This document shows, piece after piece, positions 43,071 through 55,012 of a stretch of DNA of 64,000 nucleotides. The notes beneath the pieces were generated by a model, which saw only the letters and a program-made list of their open reading frames with translations, ran no database searches and had not been told where the DNA came from. Made by a program: the position numbers and the translations under genes. Position 1 is the stretch's first letter. Each line of letters opens with the position of its first letter. Origin of the DNA: Mesostigma viride (taxonomy: Eukaryota; Streptophyta; Mesostigmatophyceae; Mesostigmatales; Mesostigmataceae); NCBI GenBank assembly GCA_009746045.1, contig RPFO01000542.1:1168757-1232756 (forward strand), given 5' to 3'.

Positions 43071-43617
43071 GGCCATCTTTGGGAGGGACCCAGCGGGCTT
43101 GGGACCAGGGGGGTATATTTATTATCCGCCCTGGTGGTGCCGGGAGCATCCTGGATATTCTTAAAGATACTTATAGTAGCTTTAGATATTATTTTCCCTG
43201 GCTAAATACCCTGTCAAAGTTTGAAGTACCAGAATACAGCCGGTGTCAAAACCTAACAGCCCCTGTCACCACCAAGGTGATGGGGGCTTTTTTACGTTAG
43301 GATCCACAGGGCGAAGCCTATTTCTACCCTGGTTATATTGGGCATATAAACCAGCCAATCAGATGGGGACACGTGGCACTCTGCCGGGTGTACAGGGGGG
43401 TAATAAATGTACTAACTTTATTCAGTTTATTTATATTATATCCCCACCCCCTGGAAATAACCAGGGTTGGGGGTATTCTCAGGGGTTGAGACGGGTTTCT
43501 GGCTGGGTCTCCCTCAGGTGCTGAGAAATGCAGCCCAGGTGTTAATAAATAGTATCCTGGGACCCTGTCAGGTGCTTCTGGGGCCCTGAAAGGGGGTTGG
43601 ATTAGGAAAAAGTTGGC
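43071..43617. repeat. Right 547-bp arm of the inverted repeat
   Basis: Inner end GGCCATCTTTGG, outer end ...GGAAAAAGTTGGC, after which the LINE gene resumes with GAGGCGTGGACCCTG. Confidence 0.88.
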
Positions 43618-45240
43618 GAGGCGTGGACCCTGGACCAGGCGCTGAGCCAGCAGCTTGACGGCACCGTCACTCGAATGCTCCGTCATATCCTCGGCGTCCG
43701 CTACCAAGAACGCCGCACCCGGGCCGAGCTCTACTGCGAGCTCCCTCTTGTCACCCATACCATCCGACACCGCCGCCTCCTCTTTGCCGGCCATCTTGCC
43801 CGCACAGACCAGGTGAATACCGATGTGGGCCCTGCCGGGGGGCTTAAGACGGGCCAACCAGGTAGACACCTCCTCCTATGGCAGGGTCCCCTTGTCCCAT
43901 CGCAACCCACTGGCAAACTTGCGCGCGCCGGGCACCGGCGCGGCGCGACCCGGACCTATGTGACACAACTGCTTGAAGATGCAGGGCTTCTGGGACTATC
44001 CGTACTCCGCGCCCGCATGATTGACAAGGAGAAATGGGCTGCCATCTGCGATAAGCACCTCCCCGAGGGGTATGCTCCTGTTTTCTCCCCACGGGCCCCG
44101 CGGCCCGTTGCTAGCCAGGGTAGAAGTCCGCAGGTGGAGGTTATTGGTCCTGAGGATAGCCGCTACACTACCGCCTCGTCTGCCATTACAGCCAGCAACT
44201 GCGTGAGTGACCCCCTCAGTTTTCCCCCTGTTCCCCCCTGCGTGTCCCCCCCGTTCCGCGCCGAGTGCTTGGGGACCCCGCAGCGTGTCCCCCCCGTTCC
44301 GCGCCGAGTGCTTGTCTGTTTCCCTGTTCCCCCCGCGCGTGATTGTCTGTCCCCCGCGCGCGAGTCCGTGATCGAGAGTACGAGTGTGCGAGTGTGTGAG
44401 TACGTCGGCAAGTCCGTGTCAGTCTCCGCTGGGCGCGTCCGCACTCGCAGCAGGCGGAGGTCTCCATACTCATACCCCCACATTTTATTTCCCGCCCCCT
44501 AAGCGCAACCCCCTCCCAACCCCGGCCCGGGCGCCGGGACGCAGACTGTCCAGAACGGATCCGAGCCCAAAAGAAGCCCGACCGAAACCACGCATTCTCA
44601 TCCACCCTCGACCCCCCACCCGCCCGCGCCGCCCCTCCAGAAGAGAAAAGGACGTTTCAAACACATCCAGACTCGGGGCGCGACGGACCCGGGACGGGGG
44701 GCGAGCGAACCTGCCGCCACCTCTCCCGCCGCCCCCGACCATCGGAGGTGGAGTGGATTCTCGTGCACGACTTCTTTTTCAGCCACCCCGGGAAATATTA
44801 TTCCTGTATATATAGCCCTATATATAGCCTATACCCTTTGCAATTTTTCATTACCCATATAATTATTTTTGAAAGAGTCTAAAAAAGAAGTAGTGCAAGA
44901 GAATCCAAGCAAGCGTCCCCCATCGGGAGGGTCGGGGCGGGGGGCGAGTGAAATTGGCGGGGCCTCTCCGGCCCCTCTCGCCGGTCGGAGGTGGATTACC
45001 TTCTCCCCCTCGTTTGCCCCTTCGCCGCCTCCCAGGGCCGGGACAGGCGACGGCGGCGGTGGAGATTACAGGACTTCTGTTCGGACCGGGGGCTCCGGGG
45101 GGTCCAAGGGGTCTAGGGGGTCTAGGGGGACTGGGGGCTGCAGAGGCTCTGGGGGGGTAGCTCACGTAGTTGCTGGAGTAGAGGACAGCTCGGATGAGGA
45201 TTACATCCCCATCTAGTGCTTAACGGTTGGGGGATGATGC
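43618..45240 (+). pseudogene. LINE ORF2 C-terminal part, continuation of 33484-34163, itself interrupted
   Basis: Starts EAWTLDQALSQQLDGTVTRM, the direct continuation of ...LLYGC at 34162, then LRHILGVRYQERRTRAELY...FAGHLARTDQVN and DAGLLGLSVLRARMIDKEKW. It is broken at 44191 by a 985-bp element and resumes at 45177 (VEDSSDEDYIPI, stop at 45216). The intact end at 28291-28824 confirms the join. The 3' region ends ...GACGATATTTGT. Confidence 0.82.
44192..45176. mobile_element. 985-bp GC-rich MITE-like element
   Basis: Terminal inverted repeats CCAGCAACTGCGTGAG (44192-44207) and CTCACGTAGTTGCTGG (45161-45176) match at 15 of 16 positions. AG flanks both sides (44190-44191, 45177-45178); the uninterrupted LINE copy at 28780 has a single AG. 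The interior has a ~32-bp direct duplication (GCGTGTCCCCCCCGTTCCGC, about 44240 and 44283) and long C/G runs. The several open frames are due to GC bias. Confidence 0.72.
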
Positions 45241-45476
45241 AGACGATATTTGTCTAAACTTTTGTGTAATTATTTTTCTAATGAGATTAGCATAGTACTC
45301 CGTGGCATGCCTTTGCGCATGACACGCAAGTACTTACTTACTTACTTGCCTGTCATGAGGTCGGCGGCCAAGTATGTCCGTGACCTGCATCTCACTGGAT
45401 TTTTGCTGCCGCCCCAACGCGAGCTGGGGGGGGCACGTCCTCACAGACGGGTAGGACGGATGCGCGCAAATCGGGC
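45241..45476. other. Unassigned stretch
   Basis: About 235 bases including TACTTACTTACTTACTTGCC. No feature recognised; it probably includes the left part of the gypsy relic. Confidence 0.3.
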
Positions 45477-46055
45477 TGCTTCCTGTGCGGTCAGGATGGG
45501 CACATCAAACGTGATTGTCCCAAGGCGTGTAAGAAGTCACACCCAGCAACGGTCTGAACCCATCTGGCGGGGCAGTGCCCAGCGCCGGGGGTGCACTTTG
45601 CGGACGTGGAGGACAAGAAGGTGGATGTGGGGGTGGTCATCATTCAGCCGACGGGCGAGGCGGGGGGGCGTGAAAGAGAGTTTCGGGGGGAATTTCAGGA
45701 ATTGTTGGATGCATGTCTCATTGATCATCGTCGCACTTCTCGGGAGCATCCTCAGGCGAATGGTTTGGCTGAGAGATTGGTGCAGACTGTTAAGCATGCA
45801 GGCTTTGCGCAAGTGGAGCCTGCAGTCAGCATCATTCACCATGTGGGATCGTGAACTGGCGTGGATAGCCATGGGTTACCGAATGTCACCCCAGGAGTCG
45901 CTCGCCTGTTTCTCCCCGTATTTCCTGTTGTTTGGGCGCGCACCCTTGCTCCCCACGGAGGCGCAGAGTGCACACCCCACCCCTATGGCGTTTGACAACG
46001 CCAGTCAGTTTCTGGCTGAAGTGACCGCACGGGCGGCTACTTTCCGCAAGGTTAT

Positions 46056-46555
46056 AGTTAGTCTCCATGCTTTGCTGCAGACTAAGTCTCAAAGGCATTG
46101 TGAATACAACGTATGAATAAGCCTTGTAAACCTACGTTGGTATGTGAATATAAATACCACGTGGGCTATGCAGATATTAGGAATGCTATAGTAGTCGAGT
46201 CGCATACGTTTCCCTAGATATAGGTACTTTGGGTACTGCATGGGTACATGACAGATGTCAGTACCCAGTATACGCAGTGTCCTGTCATTGGACGGTACTA
46301 GAGTATCCTATATAGGGACCGTACCGCAGCGTGCATTGATCTGTGATCACACGATGCAGTGACTAGACTGCGACCTGTCATCGTGCGGCCTCGGGCCAAC
46401 GGTCTGCACCCAACGGTCACTGGCGGCGCAGCCAGTGAGAGGAACGTTGATAAAGGGTAAACCTATTTTCTAATGAACCAAGCAATTCATTGCTCGATCA
46501 TTGCTCACAAGTGCTCTCAAGCAATATACCAAGTCGCTCATTCCATTTACTAACT
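46056..46555 (+). repeat. 5' LTR of the gag-only element
   Basis: 500 bp, AGTTAGTCTCC...CCATTTACTAACT. A TATATAGGGACC element at about 46311 may be the promoter. Its last 229 bases recur at 49812-50035. Confidence 0.82.
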
Positions 46556-49047
46556 TGAATTTTATCCGCTACCAATGGCTATCAACAAGAACATTGCGAA
46601 GAAGTTGGACTTTAACGATGGTGATGATGGGCAGGATAGGCGTCTGCCCCAGGACAACAACAAGAAGCCGGCTGGGGATGCGGCTATTTCTAAGAAAAAG
46701 AAGAAAAACAAGAAGAACAACAATGTCTGCCAGGCGGAGGGGACGGCTGCCGCAAGGCAGACCGATCTACCCCCCTCCCCTGAGAAGCCGGAGGACGAGA
46801 CGGTTCCCCCCCGGGGAACCGACTTACCCTCGACTCCGGCGGCTGCGACAGCCGCAACCACGGCTGGAGCAGCCATGGCTGTGGAGCCCTCGGCGGTCAA
46901 CCCCCCCGAGGCCCCACAGTCCGGCCCTCGCGGCCGCCGACTATTCGGGAGCTCATGCCCCGACAGACGGCGTCTGTGGCGCCGGACGGGATGATCACTT
47001 TTCGTCCCGCCACGTCCGATCTTAATGTCCCCTTCGCCCAGGGACACAATTTTATTGAGCTTCAGCTCGGGCGGCCCTCCACTCTCCTTCGAAAGAAGAA
47101 GGACATGGAGAGCGTAAAGCTCACGCGGGTGCTGCGCAGGCCCGTTGAGCCCATCGGAGGACAACCCATGTCCGATGATGAGGTCTCGGACACGTCCGCC
47201 AGCCTCCCCGACGGGGAGCAAGAGATAACCCTCACCCCAGCGCTCCTGGCGGTGGAGCAGGCCGCGCTGGTGGCCAACGAGGAACGTCGCGCGCGGCAGC
47301 GCGACCGGGAGGTCCGTCGCGAGACGGCCTTTCGGCTCGCTGCCAAGCGGCAGGAATATGAGGAGGAGGCTGCCCGTCGCCTGGCTACCCACCAGGCGAT
47401 GGCGGCGGCGTACCGTGAGGCAACTCAACGGTTACGCGATCTTCTACAAAATGCTCAGTGACTATCAGATGGAATACTCTGAGGGTCAAGACCTGGCCGC
47501 GCTCGCGAGGTCAGCCCATTTCAAGGCCATGTCGTCCATAACCCAATCCAGGGTAACGGCGGCCATATTGGCCCAGCATGGGGTGGTGCCTGAAGAGGCC
47601 CCCCGCTGGCAGCCACCATGCAAGGGACCCTCCCCTCCCCAACCCTGTCAGTACAAGGAGGGCCTTCTGGTCATGGACCAGGGGAAGGGAAAGAGCCAAG
47701 ACTTTAATGTCAAGGACGCCATGATAATGGGAAACCCCCTCCCTGACATCCCCTCTGATGAGACGGCCTTTCAGGCTGCCCTAAGAGAACATGAAATTCG
47801 CAAGGAGATGAAAAGGCTCCAAAGGGAAGAGGCAGCGAGGAGGGCAGCGGCAGACACCCCTGCCCGCCCCTTCTCCGCTGGGGCTGGCCCTAGCAGGGTC
47901 ACACGGACCCCCCCGGCCTCACCCCGGGCCCCCAGGGCCCCCTCTCCCCCTCCCCCACCACCCCAGGTTCGCCCTGTGGGCTGGGGCCCCCTCCCCACCC
48001 AGGGGGGGGTGCCAGGACCCCAGGAGGCCCTGGGGGGAGGTCCAGAGGTGCCCAGGGCACCCACCAACCCACCTGCTGAGGCCCCCCCACGTCAAGGGGA
48101 TATTCAAGAACAGCTGGCCATCCTTCAGGCCCAGCTGGCCTCTCTTCAGGACCAACAACTGTCAGCCAACCAGCTGCAAACGATGGATGGCCTATTGGCC
48201 TTAGGGCCCTGATGTCAAGGTACGAGCGTGGAACCATAAACCTGGACCCCGCTCGACTCCAGCACGCCACCGATGTCTTCCTGAGGGCAAACCCCCCTCA
48301 AACAGGTGTGTATAACCCCCACAAAAAGGAATCAAAAATAAATATTGCGGGTTTACCTGAGGGACATACCATTGAACAAGCCAAACAGTTTGTCTTTGCT
48401 CTGGAGTACGGGATGGAAGGCCTAAACCTTAGGCATCAGTTTAAGGCTCTCAGGGCCTCATCCACCTTTCACCAATCATCTCCTGCAATTAGAGCACTGA
48501 TTCAAACCTATCAGGAACGCACCCTCACACCTGAGGCAGCCATTGAGCAGTGGCCTGCTTTTATCACTGATCTGAAACAGCTAGTGCTTACCAACAACCA
48601 CATGGAAGCAGTAGAACGTTTCAACTGGCTGGCTGCCTATAAGGTTAACAAAAATAATCTCTCTGGGGATGCAAAAACATACAGGGTAATGATAGAGAAA
48701 GACCTTGAGCTCCTACTAAAGCTCCAACCAAGGTATCTCATCCACACCTGGCTAACAAAAGCTGGTTTGCAACCCTCTGTGTTGGCCACCCTGCTAACAG
48801 GCCTCAAGGCACTCTGGGATAACTTCAGGGCTGCCATGCTTTACATCGAGGAAGCGGTGGACCCCCTGGGAACTGGAAACCCCCAGGCCCAGGACCCCAA
48901 GGTCCAGGGCACCCAAGGCCACAAGCGCAAGGGGGGGGCCAGCCAGGGGGGCCGGCACCAAAGACCCACAAGTCCTCCCACCAACGGGGGCAGTGGCTCT
49001 CAAGGGCGTGGCAACACGTGGCACCGTGTGCCCCTGCATGGCAACCC

Positions 49048-49391
<344 letters not shown>

Positions 49392-49504
49392 GGTCCCAGC
49401 AGGGCCATAACAACAACAACAGGCCCCAGCATGCAGGGCAACAACAACAACAACAACAGGCCCCAGCAGGGCCACAACAACAACAACAACCGGTCCCAGC
49501 AGGG

Positions 49505-49757
<253 letters not shown>

Positions 49758-49811
49758 CAGCCTGGAAACCCTGGCATACGGTGCCTGAGGTGCTTCCAAC
49801 GGGGGCACGAC

Positions 49812-50035
49812 CAGCGTGCATTGATCTGTGATCACACGATGCAGTGACTAGACTGCGACCTGTCATCGTGCGGCCTCGGGCCAACGGTCTGCACCCAACG
49901 GTCACTGGCGGCGCAGCCAGTGAGAGGAACGTTGATAAAGGGTAAACCTATTTTCTAATGAACCAAGCAATTCATTGCTCATTGCTCACAGTGCTCTCAA
50001 GCAATATACCAAGTCGCTCATTCCATTTACTAACT
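49812..50035 (+). repeat. Truncated 3' LTR of the gag-only element
   Basis: Matches 46327-46555 apart from small indels (TTGCTCATTGC against TTGCTCGATCATTGC). Confidence 0.85.
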
Positions 50036-50469
50036 GTTATGCCCATCGCCATGAACAACTTGTTCATCGCCCAGCACCGAGATACCCTGCGCTACGCTCA
50101 GCGCCGGGGGGGCGCTTACATGGCCCGTCAGCTGCATTTTCGTCCGGGGCAGTTCGTATTTCTCCGCACGCAGCTGACCGACACTCTTGACGTGACTGCG
50201 GGGCCGACCATCTTGCGGATCGTCGCCATCAAGCCATCTGGGGTCGCCATTCTGGAGGGCGTCGACGGCAGTCGCACCACCGATAACGTAAGCAACCTCA
50301 GTCCGTGTTCGTTGCCCAACTTATAGCCTGACCTCGCCCCGCACACGGCCAGGCGGGTCAAGGACGCACAGTGTCAGGTTTGCCATCGCGTAGACCAGGG
50401 GGATACCATGTTGCTGTGTGATCACTGTAATTGTGGGTGGCACATGCACTGCTTGCAGCCAGCGCTCAC

Positions 50470-51503
50470 AGTTATTATAAATAGTGACGGAACCTTTTTG
50501 CCACTTGGCAATTAGGTCCGTCACTATTTATCCGGCGAAAACCACTCGCCGGCATCAATTCCGCGCCACGTTCACGTGAACTTAACGCGGAATAGATGCC
50601 GGCGAGTGGTTTTCGCCGGATAAATAGTGACGGACCTAATTGCCAAGTGGCAAAAAGGTTCCGTCACTATTTATAATAACTAAAACGTCGTAGTGTGGGG
50701 GCCGATATCTATCGTACCGCTAATGCCTACTGCAGTACCGAATCTCGCCTTAACGATATTCCAACCGGGCATATTTTCCCTTCTGGCACTTTCGTTTGGC
50801 CTTCTGGTATCAATTCCTGCCGGTATTCGGAAATACCCGTGTCACCACAGGGATTCGAACCCCCGACTTACGAGGTCTTAGTTATTATAAATAGTGACGG
50901 AACCTTTTTGCCACTTGGCAATTAGGTCCGTCACTATTTATCCGGCGAAAACCACTAGCCGGCATCTATTCCGCGTTAAGTTCACGTGAACGTGGCGCGG
51001 AATTGATGCCGGCGAGTGGTTTTCGCCGGATAAATAGTGACGGACCTAATTGCCAAGTGGCAAAAAGGTTCCGTCACTATTTATAATAACTAAGACCTCG
51101 TAAGTCGGGGGTTCGAATCCCTGTGGTGACACGGGTATTTCCGAATACCGGAAGGAATTGATACCAGAAGGCCAAACGAAAGTGCCAGAAGGGAAAATAT
51201 GCCCGGTTGGAATATCGTTAAGGCGAGATTCGGTACTGCAGTAGGCATTAGCGGTACGATAGATATCGGCCCCCACACTACGACGTTTTAGTTATTATAA
51301 ATAGTGACGGAACCTTTTTGCCACTTGGCAATTAGGTCCGTCACTATTTATCCGGCGAAAACCACTCGCCGGCATCAATTCCGCGCCACGTTCACGTGAA
51401 CTTAACGCGGAATAGATGCCGGCGAGTGGTTTTCGCCGGATAAATAGTGACGGACCTAATTGCCAAGTGGCAAAAAGGTTCCGTCACTATTTATAATAAC
51501 TCT
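50470..51503. mobile_element. Three-palindrome element, cluster 2
   Basis: P1 50470-50681, S1 50682-50879, P2 50880-51091, S2 51092-51289 (S1 inverted), P3 51290-51503. Palindromes are 212-214 bp, begin AGTTATTATAAATAGTGACG and share with cluster 1 the pattern AGTTA...TAAATAGTG.CGGAACCTTTT.GCC. Spacers are 198 bp, each with one perfect tRNA B-box (inverted at 50851-50861, direct at 51110-51120). CTCAC flanks both sides (50465-50469, 51504-51508). It splits the PHD finger of the gypsy relic; the frame closes exactly when it is removed. The imperfect central 26 bases of P2 are inverted relative to those of P1 and P3. No protein encoded. Confidence 0.88.
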
Positions 51504-51573
51504 CACCACCGTGCCAGCGGGCCAGTGGTTTTGCCCAGTTTGTGTCGCTGCCCGTTTCGCAACCTGGCAGTAG

Positions 51574-52139
51574 CGTCACCATTTCCTTAGCTGCTGTGGT
51601 GTTGGCACGGTCGCTGGCCATGTGAGGAGCCATGAGAGCCAGCGAGGGGGGGAATCATGGAACAGGTCCTCGCCCACCCCGCAGGGCATGCACTTTAAGG
51701 CAGGCACGTCAGCTCAGCTCATTTGGGTTTTACCAAATTAAGCTGAGTGGCCAGCCGCCACGGTGGCGCCGGAGATTGTGGCACGCAGACGCGACAGCTG
51801 TCACGGACGCGAGCTATGTCATCCGGGCGCCCACTATGCACAAGACCGGTGACGTGCGCAAGGAATTTGTTTTCTACGCATTTTCGACAAAGGCTAGTGA
51901 CCGGGGGGGGGACACTAGCACTTGCAGCATAAGCGCGGACGAAAGTGTACGTGCGCGCGCGCCGGGCCAGGCACAGCTGGGCGAGTTAATGCCAAGCGCA
52001 TTGGCGTGTTCCTGATTCGGCATATCTCTGCGATTCCAGCGGCACCGGAACGAGTTCATTCCGACAAGTATCAAGAAAGTTATGGCGTTCCGACTTCCCG
52101 GTCGCGCGCGAGCGCGAGCCGGCTGTTCGTCTAAGTCGG
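51574..52139. other. Non-coding stretch after the gypsy relic
   Basis: Probably the 3' untranslated region of the gypsy relic: AGCGAGGGGGGGAATC (about 51640-51655) is a candidate polypurine tract. A short imperfect inverted repeat (CAGCTCA...TGAGCTG-like around AGCTCATTTGGG / CCAAATTAAGCTGAG) lies at about 51708-51748. No gene supported; the small frames here are GC-driven. Confidence 0.4.
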
Positions 52140-52690
52140 ATGTGAATATTTGCCGACGACATATGGGGTCGACAGTAATTCCTGGGCTGACAGGAATTAG
52201 GTATTGAACCTACGACGGTATTGGATTAATACGTCGTACGCAGGAAATAGGAACCTTAACCTGTGGTCTGTTGGTACCGCAGGCTTAGTCCTGGACTTCT
52301 AGGTGCAGATGCAATAGTCACTGTGGACAGTGCTCTGTGGTCACTGTACCTGTATGGCAGACCTACTGTATAGGAACTGGGCGCTGTACAGGCAGTGAAT
52401 ACTGTACCGGGGGTGTTATTACTGAGCAGGCCTCCTAGGCTGCTCAGGACTAGCAAGCACAGTGCACAAGTATATAAAGAATAGGCCAGTGCCAATTGGG
52501 CATCTCTTGCTAGCCCGCCTCACGTGTGTTGCCTTGACTTGGCAAACTCGTGTACCAGCCTCAAGCGTGTGAGCGCTGTAACATTATCCAATTTTAACAA
52601 AGCTCCGTTCCAACCATATTCACACATTGCTGCATTGCAACCATATCATATACATTGCGTTTATAAAAACGTTAACTCAAATTACAAGCA
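52140..52690 (+). promoter_or_regulatory. Putative 5' LTR/leader of the next LTR element
   Basis: Candidate LTR start TGTGAATATTTGCC at 52150; TATA-like GTATATAAAGAATAGG at about 52469. No second copy exists in the window, so the limits and LTR status are unproven. Confidence 0.4.
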
Positions 52691-52699
52691 GTCTCGACG

Positions 52700-54979
52700 G
52701 AACGACCAGGAGGGTCGTTGCTGTTTGCTGCGTGCAGCGTTGACGACGCGAGAAGCTCGTCAGGTGTCGAATGGTGCAGGAAGAACAACGGCAGCAGAAT
52801 TTCCGGTTTCCTCGGCAGTCTGCTGGTGGTTCCATTTCGCCTGAATTGCGTCGTGTGGTTCGAGATTTATCTTTATTGCTTGCAGATCGTCCACCTGTTA
52901 ATCGCAACTTTGTGCAATTCGTCGACGACCAGGTCGAGGATTGGGAGCGCATTCTGCAGCACGTCCGAACCATCGTCGTTCCGGCACACCGGAGCGTCGA
53001 CGACATCGAGCAAGAGCTGCACGGTTGGTCGGGATCCAGACTGTGATTACAGCCTTAGTTGACCGGGTGCGTGCGGAGTTGGCGGCCAGGCGAGGAGAAG
53101 CTGCGGAGCCAGCTGGTGCGGTGCGACACGAGTTCGTGCAGGCAGCAGCGGGTGCGGGTGTACAACGTACGTTCGCAGGCGTAATTGGCGACGAGGGAGT
53201 TGCAGCGGGACCAGTTCGACGTGAGCGACGCGGGGCGGAGCGCTACAGGCGGCTGGCAGAGGTCGAGGCGGCTGCGGAAGCCATCACCGGAGGTCAGCGT
53301 GCGACACGAGTCGGCAGGATTCCGGAGCGAGGAGAGTTCCTTTTCAGGAACTGCCCCAACCTCTTCGCGTTCGTGTGACGCGTTGGGAGGAGTTCGCCCC
53401 TCTGGGTTACGACAGTGACCTTGAGGTGGGAGCTGTGGGGGTCGCTGGTTTAGGCGACGAGGAGCTTGGCGACCGCGAGGTGCCAAGATACAATCCGCGG
53501 GGTGTTAACGACGGGTTGTCACCTGTCTACTACACTAACGGTGACGACGCTGTCATCGCGGGCCGACAGCGGGCCGACGACGGCGCAGCGGGTAGCAGGG
53601 TGCCAGAGCTTATCGTTGTGAGCGACAGCAACAGTGACAGCGACAAGGAGAACCAGGAAGCGGCCGCGGGTGACCGTGGTGGTCTTGACTGAGTGGTAAC
53701 ACTTGTCATTTTCCTTTCTTGTTCAGTAGCTTATATTGCTTTAATTGCTGCTTGGCCACTTGGCTGGCTGTAGCAGATCTGAACAGGGGCCATCATGAGT
53801 GAGGGAGCTATTGACCAACGAGGGCGCGGTGTCGGCTTTGAGCGGCGCGGCGCTGGGATGGATGGACGCGATGGACGCGATGGACGCGATGGACGCGGTG
53901 ACGGCCAGGCGCTGGGAGACCAGGCTGCGCTGGCAGATGATCAGAGCCAAGGATCTCAGGGCGGTCAGAACGCGCCAGCTGCAGATCAAGCGGCACCTAG
54001 GCGGCCGACCGTGGCTGAGGGGTACGCGGTGCTAAGCCAGTTTCAGTCCATCAAGGACAATTGGCAGCCCCGGGACGCTGAGAGGATGTTAGAGGACATG
54101 AACTTGTACACGGACATCTACACCGGTGACAAGCTTCGCATCCTGGCGTCTAGTGCCTACATAAGGCAGTCGGCGAGGCGGCTGTTCAAGTTCGTCCGGG
54201 AGCGACATACCGCGGGGGATACCTGGACTGCGTTTATGACGCGACTCAGGGTGTTTCCTGAGTGATAAGAGGACCATAGATGGTTCTCACCTGAAGCAAG
54301 AGTACCTGGACTACAAGCCCATCAAGGGGCAGCTAGTGGTCCACGCCTTTGAAGACTTTGTCAAGCTGAGGGAGGACGCCATGGCCAAAGGATTCTTCGT
54401 TGCAGATCGGATGGCCATGGGCGACTTTCTCAAGTCGCTGCAGCTGGATCCTGTCACGATGGACAATGTGACCATCCACATGCGACAAGTCCATGCATGG
54501 CTGGGCCGCCATGACGGACCAGTTGTATGAGTGTTTCAGCGGCAAGTATCATAGGTGGTAAGCGCCCACGTCAAGTGGACGAGGAGGCAGCTGAACCTGC
54601 AGTTAAGTCCATGAGGGGATCGGGCAACGGGGGCCCAGCGTCCTCGAGGGGGCCTGAGACCTCTTCTAGGGGTCGAGGAAGGTCCAGGAGGGGGCGTGGC
54701 AGAATGGCTGGACGGGGGACACCTCCGAAGTCGGGGCATCCACAGTCCCAGTTTGACTTCAAGAGGGTGGGTGGTCCTCCCAAGGCTGGGCCCAGCAGTG
54801 GGACCTCACGGGACATCAGTCAGGTGGAATGTTATTTCTGCCAAGGGAAGGGTCACTTCAGGAATGAGTGTCCCTCGTACCTGCGGCAGGAAGGTCAGAG
54901 CAAGCCAGCTCAGGGTGGCAGCAAGGAGAAGGCTGGTCCATCCCAGGATAAGGGCAAGGGCAAGGCTGCTGATCATTGA
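52700..54979 (+). pseudogene. gag of an LTR element, frameshifted, with C-terminal zinc knuckle
   Basis: Fragments: 52771-53046 (RRVVRDLSLLLADRPPVNRN); 53041-53692 in changing frames, ending in an acidic segment (VVSDSNSDSDKENQEAAAGD); 53795-54265 starting MSEGAIDQRGRG with four 9-bp DGR repeats (53864-53900) and a helical capsid-like region (AVLSQFQSIKDNWQPRDAER, then KLRILASSAYIRQSARRLFK); 54290-54530 (HAFEDFVKLREDAMAKG); 54527-54979 with RG-rich GRGRSRRGRGRMAGRG and the knuckle CYFCQGKGHFRNEC. The region before 53700 may be a separate leading ORF. Several indels separate the frames. Gag identity rests on the knuckle and the downstream integrase. Confidence 0.65.
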
Positions 54980-55012
54980 CTTGAGCCTGCACACATCCCT
55001 GAACCCTGGAGG

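Noticed and set aside
34163-43617. Treating the whole 9.45 kb inserted in the LINE gene as one transposon
   Set aside because: Its outer ends are not inverted or direct repeats of each other and two separate inverted-repeat systems are visible; at most a 2-bp GC duplication could be argued.
44163-45165. Several 60-140-codon frames on both strands
   Set aside because: GC-rich low-complexity interior of the 985-bp inverted-repeat element; no domain.
50695-51276. Mirror-image 76-codon frames
   Set aside because: They lie in the inverted spacer copies of the second three-palindrome element and duplicate by symmetry.
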